From: Pantoea rwandensis
GTDB taxonomy: Bacteria > Pseudomonadota > Gammaproteobacteria > Enterobacterales > Enterobacteriaceae
Assembly: GCF_002095475.1 (NCBI RefSeq)
Contig: NZ_MLFR01000001.1
Location: forward strand, 372,001 to 436,000
Length of the DNA stretch: 64,000 bases
Reading direction: 5' to 3'
Shown: in pieces, positions 18,822 through 28,128 of the stretch
Position numbering within the stretch: the stretch's first letter is position 1
How the letters are laid out: each line of letters opens with the position of its first letter
The notes under the pieces: generated by a model
Database searches by the model: none
What the model saw: the letters and a program-made list of their open reading frames with translations, nothing else
What the model was told of the DNA's origin: nothing
Translations under genes and position numbers: made by a program

Positions 18822-19796
18822 ATGATCGCTACATTTCTGATTCTTTTGCCGGTGTTCGGCTTGATAGTGGCAGGTTATGCCTGCCGCATGTTTGGGGTGC
18901 TGGGACCCACTGCTGCGACAGAACTGAATAAATTCGTGGTGTGGCTGGCGCTGCCTGCGCTGCTGTTTGACATTATGGCGCATACGCCGTGGCACACTAT
19001 CTATCAGCCTGGCTTCTTCTGGGCGTTTGCGCTCTCCTGCGCGGCAGCGTTTGTGATTGTATTTGCGTTTCAAAAACTGAAGGGTAAATCCACCGCCGAT
19101 GCCAGTGTAGACGGTGTGGCCGCTGCCTATCCTAATACCGGCTACCTTGGCTTCCCCCTGTTGCTGCTGATTTTTGGTAAAAGCAGCCTGATTCCTACCA
19201 CCACCGCCACCATTGTGGTTGCCTGCATCCTTTTTGCGATTGCCATCGCCATGATTGAAATCGGTTTGCAGAGTGAACGTGAGTTTCATCGGGTGGCAAT
19301 AAAAGTGCTGCGCGCCATTTTTAAGAACCCGCTGATCATCTCACCGCTGCTGGGTGCGGCCTGCTCCAGTGCAGGCCTCACGATGCCAGGCAGCGTCGAG
19401 ACATTTCTCAAGTTACTCGGCGGGGCCGCCAGCCCTTGCGCATTAGTCTGTTTAGGGGTGTTTCTCGCCAGCCGCCAGAAAGCCAAAGCCACCGAATTGC
19501 CTTCTAGCGCGAAAATGAGCCTGACGACAGTGGGATTGGTGGTCATCGCCAAACTGGTGTTGCAACCACTGCTTACCTGGATACTGGCTGTGTGGTTATT
19601 CCATCTGCCTGACGACCTGACCAAAATGGCGATTCTGTTGGCCGCGCTGCCAACCGGCACCGGGCCGTTCATGCTGGCCGAATACTATCGCCGCGATGCG
19701 CAGATCACTTCAGGCGCGATATTGATTTCAACGGTGCTATCGATTGTCACCTTAGTTGCCATCATGCATGTGATGCAGGTGACACCAGTAGCGTAG
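18822..19796 (+). CDS. AEC-family (auxin efflux carrier type) transporter
   Basis: 324-residue membrane protein with ten predicted helices in two five-helix halves. Typical AEC features are LNKFVVWLALPALLF in helix 2 and the broken helix near PNTGYLGFPLLLLIFG. Bacterial members carry malonate, malate, lactate or unknown organic acids. GGGAGG precedes the ATG. Its 3' end overlaps the convergent MocR gene by 35 bp. Controlled probably by the divergent LysR protein. Confidence 0.85.
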   Translation: MIATFLILLPVFGLIVAGYACRMFGVLGPTAATELNKFVVWLALPALLFDIMAHTPWHTIYQPGFFWAFALSCAAAFVIVFAFQKLKGKSTADASVDGVAAAYPNTGYLGFPLLLLIFGKSSLIPTTTATIVVACILFAIAIAMIEIGLQSEREFHRVAIKVLRAIFKNPLIISPLLGAACSSAGLTMPGSVETFLKLLGGAASPCALVCLGVFLASRQKAKATELPSSAKMSLTTVGLVVIAKLVLQPLLTWILAVWLFHLPDDLTKMAILLAALPTGTGPFMLAEYYRRDAQITSGAILISTVLSIVTLVAIMHVMQVTPVA

Positions 19797-21234
19797 CCAA
19801 CGACCGAGCCGATACCTCAATTTGCGCCAGCGTCAATGCGGCATATCCAAGAATCACCGCAGGCGGCAGCGTGATGCTGCGGCAAAACAACGACAAGGGC
19901 TGCAACTGCAAGCCATGCTCTGCCGCCTGCTGACAAAATGCCGACTCATCGCGATCTGCTGGTAACCACAGCACCAGATGCAACCCCGCTTCATGGCCGC
20001 TGACGCGAAATTTTCCATTCGCATGCTGCGTGAGAATCTCCAACAGTCGATTGCGTCGCTGGGCATAAGCCTGGCGTGCGGTGCGCAAATGTCGCGCAAA
20101 AGCCCCGCTGCGCATAAACTCCGCCAGCGCCAGCTGTTCATGGAATGCCACAGCGCGTCCATGAATGGCTACTACCTCATTTAAGCGTGCAAGTTGAGCG
20201 CCCCTGGCGACTAGAAAGCCCACACGTAATTCCGCTGAGAGCGTCTTGTTAAAGCTCCCGCAATACAGGGTTTGCGCACTATTATCATGTGACATCAGGG
20301 CGGGTAGCGGCGAACCGCTGTAGCTAAACTCACTGTCGTAATCATCTTCGATGATTAGTACTCCCTGCTGCTGCGCCCAATCAATCACCGCCAAGCGCTT
20401 AGTTATCGACATCACACAGCCCAAGGGTGATTGATGTGACGGCGTCACATAGAGTGCACGAACTTGCTGCGCTTTAGACAGCGCCTCAACATCTATCCCC
20501 TGTTCGGTTATCGCAATATCAATCAGTTTCGCCTCAGCGAGTGCAAAAATGTCACGACCAAACGGGTAACCGGGGTCTTCCATCGCGATATTGTCACCCG
20601 GACGCAAAAAGGCACGGCTGATTAATGCCAGCGCATGACGAATGCCTGTGGTGATGATCACCTGATGCGGTTCACAAACAATGTTGCGATGCTCGCGCAG
20701 ATACTGCGCAATTTGCTGCTTGAGGGGCAAAAAACCCGTCACTTGATTGCTTTCCGCTGCGATTTCTCCCGCCTTGTTAATACAGCGCAGCACATGGCGA
20801 GCCCAGTCTTGCAACGGGAATAGCGCCGGATCGGGCAAACGCGCAACAAAAGGCTGACCGACTTTCACATGGCTTTCATGATGCCGCGGTTGCATCGCTA
20901 CGGATGGCGTCATCATCGGCAAACCAGGCTGTACCTGAAGGTAGCTATCAGGAAGTTCGGCGCTTACGAATGTGCCCGCTCCTTGACGCCGCGTCAGGTA
21001 ACCTTCGGCGCACAAGCGTTCATACACCACTTCTAGCGTACCGCGTGAAACGGCCCAACGAGTAGCCATCGCGCGCGTAGACGGCACTTGGGCTCCCACT
21101 CGCAGCACACCATTGAGTATGGCATCGCGAAGCGCGGCATAAACGATCTCTTGTTTACTGCGATCCTGATTGGGATGCACCAGTGCAGCGGGCATAGGTA
21201 ATTCAAGCGCAACAGCCGTTCGGCCCTGAGTCAA
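19762..21234 (-). CDS. MocR-type regulator (GntR helix-turn-helix fused to aminotransferase)
   Basis: 490-residue fusion. A GntR winged helix (about 25-92, VYAALRDAILNG to GAGTFVS) is joined to a fold-type-I aminotransferase domain (about 125-480). The latter keeps the PLP-anchoring residues: Asp300 region EDDYDSEF and the Schiff-base Lys330 in GSFNKTLS. MocR proteins use PLP or a PLP-adduct as effector; PdxR and GabR are examples. It is divergent from an MFS transporter gene with 94 bp between starts, so it most likely controls drug or metabolite export rather than PLP synthesis. No pdx or gab gene is present here. Confidence 0.88.
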   Translation of the reverse strand: MTQGRTAVALELPMPAALVHPNQDRSKQEIVYAALRDAILNGVLRVGAQVPSTRAMATRWAVSRGTLEVVYERLCAEGYLTRRQGAGTFVSAELPDSYLQVQPGLPMMTPSVAMQPRHHESHVKVGQPFVARLPDPALFPLQDWARHVLRCINKAGEIAAESNQVTGFLPLKQQIAQYLREHRNIVCEPHQVIITTGIRHALALISRAFLRPGDNIAMEDPGYPFGRDIFALAEAKLIDIAITEQGIDVEALSKAQQVRALYVTPSHQSPLGCVMSITKRLAVIDWAQQQGVLIIEDDYDSEFSYSGSPLPALMSHDNSAQTLYCGSFNKTLSAELRVGFLVARGAQLARLNEVVAIHGRAVAFHEQLALAEFMRSGAFARHLRTARQAYAQRRNRLLEILTQHANGKFRVSGHEAGLHLVLWLPADRDESAFCQQAAEHGLQLQPLSLFCRSITLPPAVILGYAALTLAQIEVSARSLATLLVSPASHA

Positions 21235-21328
21235 AGTGGTCTACTCAACATAATGATTTTTGGTTCTTTAGATTTGACCAGAAAAACGTAATCTGCTCAA
21301 TCAAACGGAGGTACGGCAAGGATAAGAT

Positions 21329-22539
21329 GTGAGCAAAATACAGACCAGCCAGCAACGGTTAACGCTGGCTTTAGTATCGGCAGTGGTGGTACCGCAATTG
21401 GGAATGGGCATGATTGTGCCTGCGCTGCCCGAACTGGCAGCATCGTTAGCGCTCTCAACATCATTGGCGCAGGACACGTTAATTGTCTACATGATGGGTT
21501 ATGCAATTTCGGTTTTGCTGGCGGGATGGCTTGCCGATCGCTTTGGCCCAAGACGTGTGCAGATCGGCGGCCTCATCCTGGCAGTGCTCGGCGCATGTAT
21601 TGCTGCGCAGGCGCACAGCATATTGCTGTTGATGGTGGCGCGCTTTATTCAGGCTGTAGGCGGATGCGCAGGCACTGTCACCGCGCGCTTAATTGTCAGT
21701 CGCGAATACGCACCGCAACAGCGTATGCCGATACTCACCACGCTTTCATCAGCAATAGCCATCACACCGTGTCTGGCACCTTTGGCTGGCAGTGCACTGC
21801 TGCCGCTGGTGGGATGCGCGGTATATTTGGAATGATGGCGTTGCTGACGCTGATGATCCTGGTGTTTTTTACTTTCGCCAGTCGCCACCTCGCTGCCGCC
21901 CCGTCAAATGCAGTGCCGCTCCATCGACTGGGCACTATATATCGGCGTAATCTTCGCTTGCCCCGTTTCCGCCTTTACGCGTTATCCATCTGCTTTGCCT
22001 GGATGGCATGGTTTGTATTTGTCTCGTGCTCATCAGGACCCATGCAGCAGCAACTCGGACTGACGCCGCAGCAGTATGCCGTCCTGTTGAGCGCCTCCGC
22101 TATCGGCTATGTGGCCGGCAGTATGCTGGCCCGGCGTATGGCGATTCGACGTGATATCGACCAGATCATTCGATGGGCAGCAGGTATTGGCGCTTTGGGT
22201 GGGGTGTTATTAGTGGCCCTGAACCTGATACTGACGCCAACGTCTCTGACGCTGATGGCGCCGATGTTGATCATTCTGCTGTCAGTGGGCATGGTTATCC
22301 CCGCGACGCAGGCAGGATTACTGCGCAGCGTGACGGAGGATGCGGGGGCTTCATCTGGGCTGTTTTTCTTTTTGCAGATGATGGCGGGTGCAACCTGGGC
22401 AGCGATCAGCAATCTGTGGCAGCCGATGTCAGTGACTTTGCTGGCTATCCTGATTGCGACACCTGCATTGCTTTTGCCATTCCTGTTTCACCGCGTGCAG
22501 GCGCGCCTTCGTGTAGAGGAAAAAGGTCTACAAGGGTAA
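21329..22539 (+). pseudogene. MFS drug-resistance transporter (Bcr/CflA type), frameshifted
   Basis: The frame from 21329 gives helices 1 to about 5 of a Bcr/CflA-type efflux pump (DRFGPRRVQIGG is the A-motif loop) and stops at 21835. The remainder, from RGIFGMMALLTL to the C-terminus, continues in the next frame to 22539 with no internal stop. The break is at about 21815, where GGATGCGCGG should probably read GGATGGCGCGG to encode the family's W-R loop (GWRGIF). One missing G explains it. Joined, the protein would have about 400 residues, normal for the family. Either a recent pseudogene or a base-calling error. Divergent from the MocR regulator. Confidence 0.8.
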
Positions 22540-23679
22540 TCAATGATTGACCACAATGCGGTCTCCGGCGGCGTATAGCTTACAAGCCGCCTCGCCTTTT
22601 TCACGATAGTGCTGGCAAAACGCCACTGCCCGGATATTGGCTTCCTGTTGGTCACGCGCCCAAGCCGAACGCCCCCATACGCCTTCGCCGTTGGTCGCAA
22701 AGGCCTTCTCATAACCCCGGTCGGCCAGATAATGTTTGAATACCTGCCGATCAGTAGTGTTTAGCCCGGGTGGGTCTGGCAGGTGGGGAACGGGCGATGC
22801 GCTGATAGCGTTAACAGGAAGATCATTGCTTTGCAGGAAGGTCGAAACGCGGCTCCACCAGAAGGACTCTGGTGCGGAAATCAGCAGGTCGTGCCCATCA
22901 TGACCGAATTCGGGCAGATTGATCAGCTCGCCGCGTCCTCCGGCATGGCGATAAGCAGCGAACATCTGCTGACCGAGTTGAGGTGGGAAAGATTGGTCAT
23001 TGGCAGTGTAGAGCCACAACGTGGGGATTCGCGCCTTCTCGCCATAAGATGTGAGCGCGGCTAATAACGCCTTCTTGTCACACACCAAACCATCATGAAT
23101 GGCGCCGCGCCCACCGGAAAAGCTGATAATGGCCTGCACGCCGGACAGATTGAGGGCGCTCGCGGCGATAACGCTAAACCCGCCAGACGATTGTCCCACA
23201 AGTACCGCTTGTCCATGGGATGCCCAGGCATATTGTCGAATCGCCGTTAACGCCGCGAGGATATCCGCGCGGGCCATTTTACCGGCTCGGGCATGTTTGG
23301 GCTGGTCGCAACTGTTACCCTGATAATCAGTGTGACCGCTGGAATGACCATACCCCTGACGCAGTACCACGACAGCAGCATAGCCGTGGCGTGCAAAACT
23401 TAGCGCAGCGGCTGAAAAACGATTGGGGGTGAGTTGATCGCGATCGCTGTGTGCTGTGCCATCGGTGCCATGTGTGATGAAGGCAATCGGAAAATGACCG
23501 GGCAGATTCGGGCGGGTGACAAACGCATCCAGTGTTGCCGTTTGCCCGTCAGGCAGAGTTACTCTCAATATCAAGGGTTCGCGGATGAGCCCCGCAGGCT
23601 GCGAAAATTCTGCCGCCTGTAATGCTGAGGCAACCACGATCCCCAAAACGACAAAAACATATCTGATCCAGCGACGCAT
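22540..23679 (-). CDS. Exported alpha/beta hydrolase (dienelactone hydrolase-like)
   Basis: 379-residue protein with a signal peptide (cleavage likely after LQAA, residue 23) and an alpha/beta-hydrolase core. The nucleophile elbow VGQSSGG has Ser164; the acid is probably in LYTANDQS and the base in the EFGHDGHD region. A C-terminal extension of about 90 residues with two cysteines (CQHYREKGEAACKLYA) is not part of the core. Expected to be a periplasmic esterase or peptidase-like hydrolase; the substrate is unknown. Its stop directly abuts the convergent MFS gene. Confidence 0.75.
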   Translation of the reverse strand: MRRWIRYVFVVLGIVVASALQAAEFSQPAGLIREPLILRVTLPDGQTATLDAFVTRPNLPGHFPIAFITHGTDGTAHSDRDQLTPNRFSAAALSFARHGYAAVVVLRQGYGHSSGHTDYQGNSCDQPKHARAGKMARADILAALTAIRQYAWASHGQAVLVGQSSGGFSVIAASALNLSGVQAIISFSGGRGAIHDGLVCDKKALLAALTSYGEKARIPTLWLYTANDQSFPPQLGQQMFAAYRHAGGRGELINLPEFGHDGHDLLISAPESFWWSRVSTFLQSNDLPVNAISASPVPHLPDPPGLNTTDRQVFKHYLADRGYEKAFATNGEGVWGRSAWARDQQEANIRAVAFCQHYREKGEAACKLYAAGDRIVVNH

Positions 23680-23743
23680 CAGTTAACACTCCCTTATTAA
23701 CGTTCCGTGATATTTGCCGCTGGATACTAACACTTATTTTTGC

Positions 23744-24427
23744 TTATAGACTCTTCACCAGCGCCATAATCAGGCCATCCCAGCCCTTCTCACCCACGGT
23801 TTGCAGCGCTGTGGCGTCTAAACGGGCATCGTCACTGATCATCTGTACAAATTCACGCAGACCACGCACGTTGGCATCATGGCTGTCGGCTTCCACCACC
23901 GCACCGCCGCGCACCACATTGTCAGCAATGATCACCGTGCCAATGCGCGCCAGTTTTAACGCCCATTGAAGATAGTGCGGATTGTTCACTTTATCTGCAT
24001 CAATAAAGATAAGGTCAAAAGGTGCCGCCAGCATCGGTAGCGTATCTAATGCCGCGCCCACAAGCACTTCTGCGCGATCCTGTACACGCGCCAGCGCCAG
24101 ATTATGGCGGGCGACTTCAGCATGATGCGGATTGAACTCGAGGCTAATAATTTGACCCTGCTCGGGTAAAGCACGCGCCATCCAGATGGTGCTGTACCCC
24201 CCGAGGGTACCGATCTCCAGTACACGTTTAGCACTGGTTAATGTCACCATTAGCGCCAACATTTTCCCCTGCAGCGCGGACACATCATGTACCGGCAAAC
24301 CCTGCGCGGCATTGTGTGCCAGAGCGGCTTTCAACGCCACATCTTCCGCTGCCAGCGCATCAGCAAAGTAGTGATCGACCTGTGCCCACTGTTCGGCATG
24401 TTGAGAGGGATAATCTGGGGTACGCAT
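23744..24427 (-). CDS. SAM-dependent O-methyltransferase (class 3, COMT-like)
   Basis: 227-residue methyltransferase of the PF01596 family. The SAM-binding motif I is VLEIGTLGGYSTIWMA (residues 70-85), and the metal/substrate motif FIDADKVNN lies near residue 143. Family members methylate catechols and related ortho-dihydroxy compounds with a divalent cation. GGAGAGA precedes the start. Monocistronic. It faces the same way as the LysR gene at 24488-25375, 60 bp away, and may share transcription with it. Confidence 0.85.
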   Translation of the reverse strand: MRTPDYPSQHAEQWAQVDHYFADALAAEDVALKAALAHNAAQGLPVHDVSALQGKMLALMVTLTSAKRVLEIGTLGGYSTIWMARALPEQGQIISLEFNPHHAEVARHNLALARVQDRAEVLVGAALDTLPMLAAPFDLIFIDADKVNNPHYLQWALKLARIGTVIIADNVVRGGAVVEADSHDANVRGLREFVQMISDDARLDATALQTVGEKGWDGLIMALVKSL

Positions 24428-24487
24428 GTTGTCTCTCCTTGAGTATTGGCTTAATAGAGAAATAGCACACCCGTGTGACGCTCAGGT

Positions 24488-25375
24488 TTAACTTGCTGAT
24501 TCACTCAACTGCTGCTGTACCGCATCCAGAAATAAGCGTAACGCAGCAGGTTGGCGTTCTCGCGACATATACAGACCATAAATTCCCAACGATTTCGGCG
24601 CAAAATCAGAGAGTACGCACTGCAACTGCCCACTGGCTATGCCCGTCTTCGCCTCCATCTCCGGCACCATCGCCAGCCCGCATCCCGCAATGGCTGCATC
24701 ACATAAAACCGACGATATCCCGGCGCTAAAATTGCCACTGACTTCAGCTGTTACTGCCTCACCCTGCGCATCCTTAAACTGCCAACGCTGTCCGGCAAAG
24801 CGGCTGTAGTGCAGGCAATTATGTTGTGCCAGCTGCTGGGGCGTAATGGGGGTGCCGTGCTCTCGTAAATATTCCGGTGAGGCGCACACGACGGAAACAC
24901 ATTCACCCAGTCGGCGTGCGATGGCACCCGGTTCTGGATCATTAGTAATGCGTACCGCCACATCAATACGCTCACCAACCAGACTCACCGGTTGGTTATT
25001 GATCTCCAGCTCAATACGCACTGCTGGATAGCGCGCCAGAAATGCCGGGATCATTGGGCCGAGAATGTGCGTTGCCGTGGAGTGCGCGCAAGCGATACGC
25101 AGCGTGCCCTGCGGTACACCGGGTTCGCCCTGCTCGCTGATCTCCTCCGCTAACCGTGCTAACAAGCGTGTTTTTTCAAGGGTTTTCTCTCCTGCAGGCG
25201 TGATGGTGAGGCGACGTGATGAGCGGTGCAACAGCCGAGAACCGGCCCACTTCTCCATTTCATCCAGGTACCGACTGACCATCGGACGAGAGATATCCAG
25301 CGCACGCGCCGCTGCGCTCAAACTGCCAAGTTCGCAAATGCGATTAAACACTGTTGCTGCTGTCACTCTGTCCAT
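24488..25375 (-). CDS. LysR-type regulator
   Basis: 295-residue LysR regulator. The start is the ATG at 25375 (MDRVTAATVFNRI), which opens the helix-turn-helix in the usual way; the frame is open to 25582 but those 69 extra residues are unlike any LysR protein and would cover the divergent promoter. The helix-turn-helix contains ALDISRPMVSRYLDEME, and the effector domain follows. It is divergent from the MBL-fold gene at 25495, its likely target, and is followed closely by the methyltransferase gene. Confidence 0.85.
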   Translation of the reverse strand: MDRVTAATVFNRICELGSLSAAARALDISRPMVSRYLDEMEKWAGSRLLHRSSRRLTITPAGEKTLEKTRLLARLAEEISEQGEPGVPQGTLRIACAHSTATHILGPMIPAFLARYPAVRIELEINNQPVSLVGERIDVAVRITNDPEPGAIARRLGECVSVVCASPEYLREHGTPITPQQLAQHNCLHYSRFAGQRWQFKDAQGEAVTAEVSGNFSAGISSVLCDAAIAGCGLAMVPEMEAKTGIASGQLQCVLSDFAPKSLGIYGLYMSRERQPAALRLFLDAVQQQLSESAS

Positions 25376-25494
25376 CTGACCCCATCTGATCGTTTTATGA
25401 AACTGACCATCTCTAATTGCGGGAATTCTAACAGACGCGGATATGCTTACAATGGCTCTGTTACCGGCCACATTGCCGATGAAAGGAAAACGAG

Positions 25495-26346
25495 ATGAAG
25501 ATAAAAACATTGGCGCTGATGATGGCGCTGACAGCCACCCCGGTGTTGGCTGCTCCGCTGCATTTAGCGGTATATAACCCACAGGAACAGGGCGTATTTC
25601 CCGTTTCCTCTACGTTAGTTTCTGGTGCGCATGAAGCGATGTTATTCGATGCCCAATTTAGTCCTAAAGATGGCGAAAAGTTGGTGCAAATGATCAAGGC
25701 TAGCGGGAAGAAGCTGACGCAGATTGTCATCACCTCAGGCGATCCTGACTTTTACTTCGGCCTGGAACCGATTGTGAAAGCCTATCCGCAGGTGAAAATC
25801 GTAGCCTCACCGCTGGTGGTTGAGCATATTGAAGCCACCAAAGCGGCTAAGTTGGAATATTGGGGACCGAAAATGCCGGGAGGTGCGCCCGCACAGCTGT
25901 ATGTCCCGCAGGTTACCCATCAAACCACCTTTAACGTAGATGGCGAACGCATCGAGTTACGTCACGCGGATGATAAATCCGCCTACGTGTGGATTCCTGC
26001 TAACAAGGCGGTATTGGGCGGAACAGCGATTGCCTCTGGCATCCATGTCTGGACCGCAGACACTCAAACCCCGGCCAGCCGTGAGCAATGGCGCAACGTG
26101 CTGAGTGAAATCCAGCAACTGAAACCGAAAGTCGTGATTCCGGGCCATTATATTGGTGCCCGTCCAACAGGCGATCAGGCGGTGACCTTTACGCTGCACT
26201 ATCTGCAAACCTTTGAAAAAGCGTTGCAGCAGCACAAAGCGTCTTCTGCGGTAATCCAGGCGATGAAAGCGGCTTATCCAAACCTGCCAGATGAAAGCTC
26301 GTTGGAATTAAGCGCCAAAGTGAATACCGGCGAGATGAAGTGGTAG
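25495..26346 (+). CDS. Exported metallo-beta-lactamase-fold protein with degenerate metal site
   Basis: 283-residue protein with a signal peptide (cleavage after VLAA, residue 20). The fold and the order of motifs match MBL hydrolases, but the metal motif THxHxDH is replaced by TSGDPDFYFG (residues 80-89): the three histidines have become Ser81, Asp83 and Phe86, while Asp85 stays. A later PGH remains. Close relatives with the DPDxYFG variant are, as I recall, common in Proteobacteria, so this looks like an established subfamily rather than decay. A two-zinc hydrolase mechanism is unlikely. Divergent from a LysR gene. Confidence 0.7.
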   Translation: MKIKTLALMMALTATPVLAAPLHLAVYNPQEQGVFPVSSTLVSGAHEAMLFDAQFSPKDGEKLVQMIKASGKKLTQIVITSGDPDFYFGLEPIVKAYPQVKIVASPLVVEHIEATKAAKLEYWGPKMPGGAPAQLYVPQVTHQTTFNVDGERIELRHADDKSAYVWIPANKAVLGGTAIASGIHVWTADTQTPASREQWRNVLSEIQQLKPKVVIPGHYIGARPTGDQAVTFTLHYLQTFEKALQQHKASSAVIQAMKAAYPNLPDESSLELSAKVNTGEMKW

Positions 26347-26363
26347 TTGACGGGATGTAATCA

Positions 26364-26383
26364 GGTGCGCATCCGTGCGCACC
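26364..26383. terminator. Bidirectional terminator hairpin with the GGTGCGCA palindrome
   Basis: Perfect 8-bp stem GGTGCGCA/TGCGCACC with a TCCG loop, followed on the plus strand by TTTAG, between two convergent genes. The core is the same as in the repeats at 28004-28120. Confidence 0.75.
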
Positions 26384-26400
26384 TTTAGCGATTTCAATCT

Positions 26401-27798
26401 TTACGCTTTGCTGTTGCTTGTCTGCGCGAACGCGGGTTCAGTTTTGCGATGAAACAGCGGATAAGCAATGCTGGTCACCACCAAGCTGATAATCCACGAG
26501 ATATCCACGCCAGGAATCAAATTAGCATACGGACCGGAGAAGAAGGCATTTTCCACAAACGGAATCTGCACCACAATGCCAGCAAAATAGACCAGCAGCG
26601 CTTGGGTATTCAGCAAACCATAACGGCCTCCGTCAGCGCGGAATATGGCTTCAACATCATAACGTTGTTTATTCACATAATAGAAATCCAGCAGGTTAAT
26701 GACGATCCACGGAATTAACACCGCAATCAACGCCAGAATTAAATTAATAAAGAAGGAGACGAAATTCTGCGATGCCGCTAACGCTACTAATACGCTGCCC
26801 ACTAATACCAGCGCTGAAACCACTAACCGAACTGCCGCGCCTGGCGTCCAGTGAGGACGGAAAGTTTGCACTGCGGTGATCAGTGATAATACCGCGCCGT
26901 ACAGGTTCATCGAGTTATGGCAGATAATATTAATCAGGAACAGCACCATTAAGATCGGGCCGAGCCAACCGGTAGCATGACGAACTGACATCATGGCATC
27001 ACTGGTTGGCGCGATATTGACCGCCATCATGCCGAAAATAAAGGCCAGAATAGTACCACCGCAGGCACCCAGATAGGTGGCAATAAACGGGCGTGCAATA
27101 CCGACATTGGCGGGCAGGTAGCGCGAGTAGTCAGAGGTATAAGGCGAGAAGCTGATTTGCCATACTGCGCCGATACAGAAGGTGCCGAACCAGCCTGCGG
27201 CACTCATGCTGCCACGGGACCAAAAGTCTGCCGGTAAAGGTTGTGACACCATCAATGCCAGGCCTAAAATCAGCGCTGCGCCCATGATCCATGCACCGAC
27301 TTTATTGATACGATGGATAAAATGGTAACCGACAATACCAATTGCGGTGGCAAGAATAGCGCCTATGACCGTGGCACTGCTTACCGGCATCGACGGAAAG
27401 ACGTTGTTGATGACTTTACCGGAAAGCGAAATATTCGAGATAAAGAACCCGAGATAAATCACCGTCGTAAAGCTAATCACCAGCAGCGAGCCGTAACGAC
27501 CAAACTGCGCGCGGCTCTGCACCATTTGTGGAATGCCGACTTTCGGCCCTTGCGCAGAGGTTAACGCAAGGAAAATCCCGCCAAACAGATGACCGGCAAT
27601 AATCGCGGTTAAAGCAGAAATAACATTCAGATGAAACGTTTCGGTGGCAATTGCGCCGCTGACAACGGCCAGAGGTGCAATGTTGGTACAGAACCACAAG
27701 GTAAATAGACTGTGCGATTTACCGTGGCGTTCCGATTCTGGAACATAATCCACCGACTTATTTTCTATAATTTGACTCTGACGTGGTTGTGTATTCAC
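26401..27798 (-). CDS. NCS1-family nucleobase/hydantoin/vitamin permease
   Basis: 465-residue inner-membrane transporter of the nucleobase-cation-symport-1 family, about 12 helices. The family signatures are FTLWFCTNIAPLAVVSGA in helix 1 and DYSRYLP at the substrate-binding helix. Family substrates are cytosine, uracil, allantoin, hydantoins, thiamine and pyridoxine. The start is GTG 27798 with GGAGGG close upstream; a TTG four codons earlier lies on the ribosome site. It lies downstream of the monooxygenase operon in the same direction, separated by 330 bp with repeats, so it probably brings in that pathway's substrate, a heterocyclic nitrogen compound by family logic. Confidence 0.88.
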   Translation of the reverse strand: MNTQPRQSQIIENKSVDYVPESERHGKSHSLFTLWFCTNIAPLAVVSGAIATETFHLNVISALTAIIAGHLFGGIFLALTSAQGPKVGIPQMVQSRAQFGRYGSLLVISFTTVIYLGFFISNISLSGKVINNVFPSMPVSSATVIGAILATAIGIVGYHFIHRINKVGAWIMGAALILGLALMVSQPLPADFWSRGSMSAAGWFGTFCIGAVWQISFSPYTSDYSRYLPANVGIARPFIATYLGACGGTILAFIFGMMAVNIAPTSDAMMSVRHATGWLGPILMVLFLINIICHNSMNLYGAVLSLITAVQTFRPHWTPGAAVRLVVSALVLVGSVLVALAASQNFVSFFINLILALIAVLIPWIVINLLDFYYVNKQRYDVEAIFRADGGRYGLLNTQALLVYFAGIVVQIPFVENAFFSGPYANLIPGVDISWIISLVVTSIAYPLFHRKTEPAFAQTSNSKA

Positions 27799-27962
27799 CG
27801 TACCCTCCAATTCTCAAAATGGGATTGTTTTTTAATGTGGGTAAAACCTTCCTCGCGAAAAAAAGCCACAGCCATCCCGACGAATTAATTTTCGTCTTCT
27901 TATTAAAGAATTGGCGGTAAGACTCCCGGTGCTAATTAATGCTTAACAACTGTACATGTGAC

Positions 27963-27986
27963 GGTCGTCATAAATGACGCCCCTAC
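27963..27986. repeat. Inverted, variant copy of the GTAGGG palindromic repeat
   Basis: Read on the minus strand this is GTAGGGGCGTCATTTATGACGACC without internal gaps in pattern: GTAGGG, then a palindrome built on CGTCA/TGACG. The 28095 copy has the same layout with a GCGCA/TGCGC palindrome. The GGTCGTCA/TGACGACC core recurs at 62099. Confidence 0.55.
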
Positions 27987-28003
27987 ATATTCCAAACCTG
28001 CTT

Positions 28004-28120
28004 CCCGTAGTGCGCATTTATGCGTACCGATAAGTGCAAAAATAATTCCCATAGGCTGCAAATCTATGCGCACCGATAAGTGCAATGGTCATTTCCGTAG
28101 GGTGCGCATTTATGCGCACC
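28004..28120. repeat. Three tandem imperfect palindromic repeats (REP-like)
   Basis: Copies at 28004-28039, 28048-28085 and 28095-28120, period about 45 bp. Each has CCGTAG (or CCATAG), a palindrome around GTGCGCATTTATGCGCAC, and the first two end in ACCGATAAGTGCAA. The third copy is the cleanest palindrome. They fill the gap between the aldehyde dehydrogenase and the NCS1 permease, both on the minus strand, where they could attenuate or stabilise the transcript. Confidence 0.75.
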
Positions 28121-28128
28121 TCAATCAA

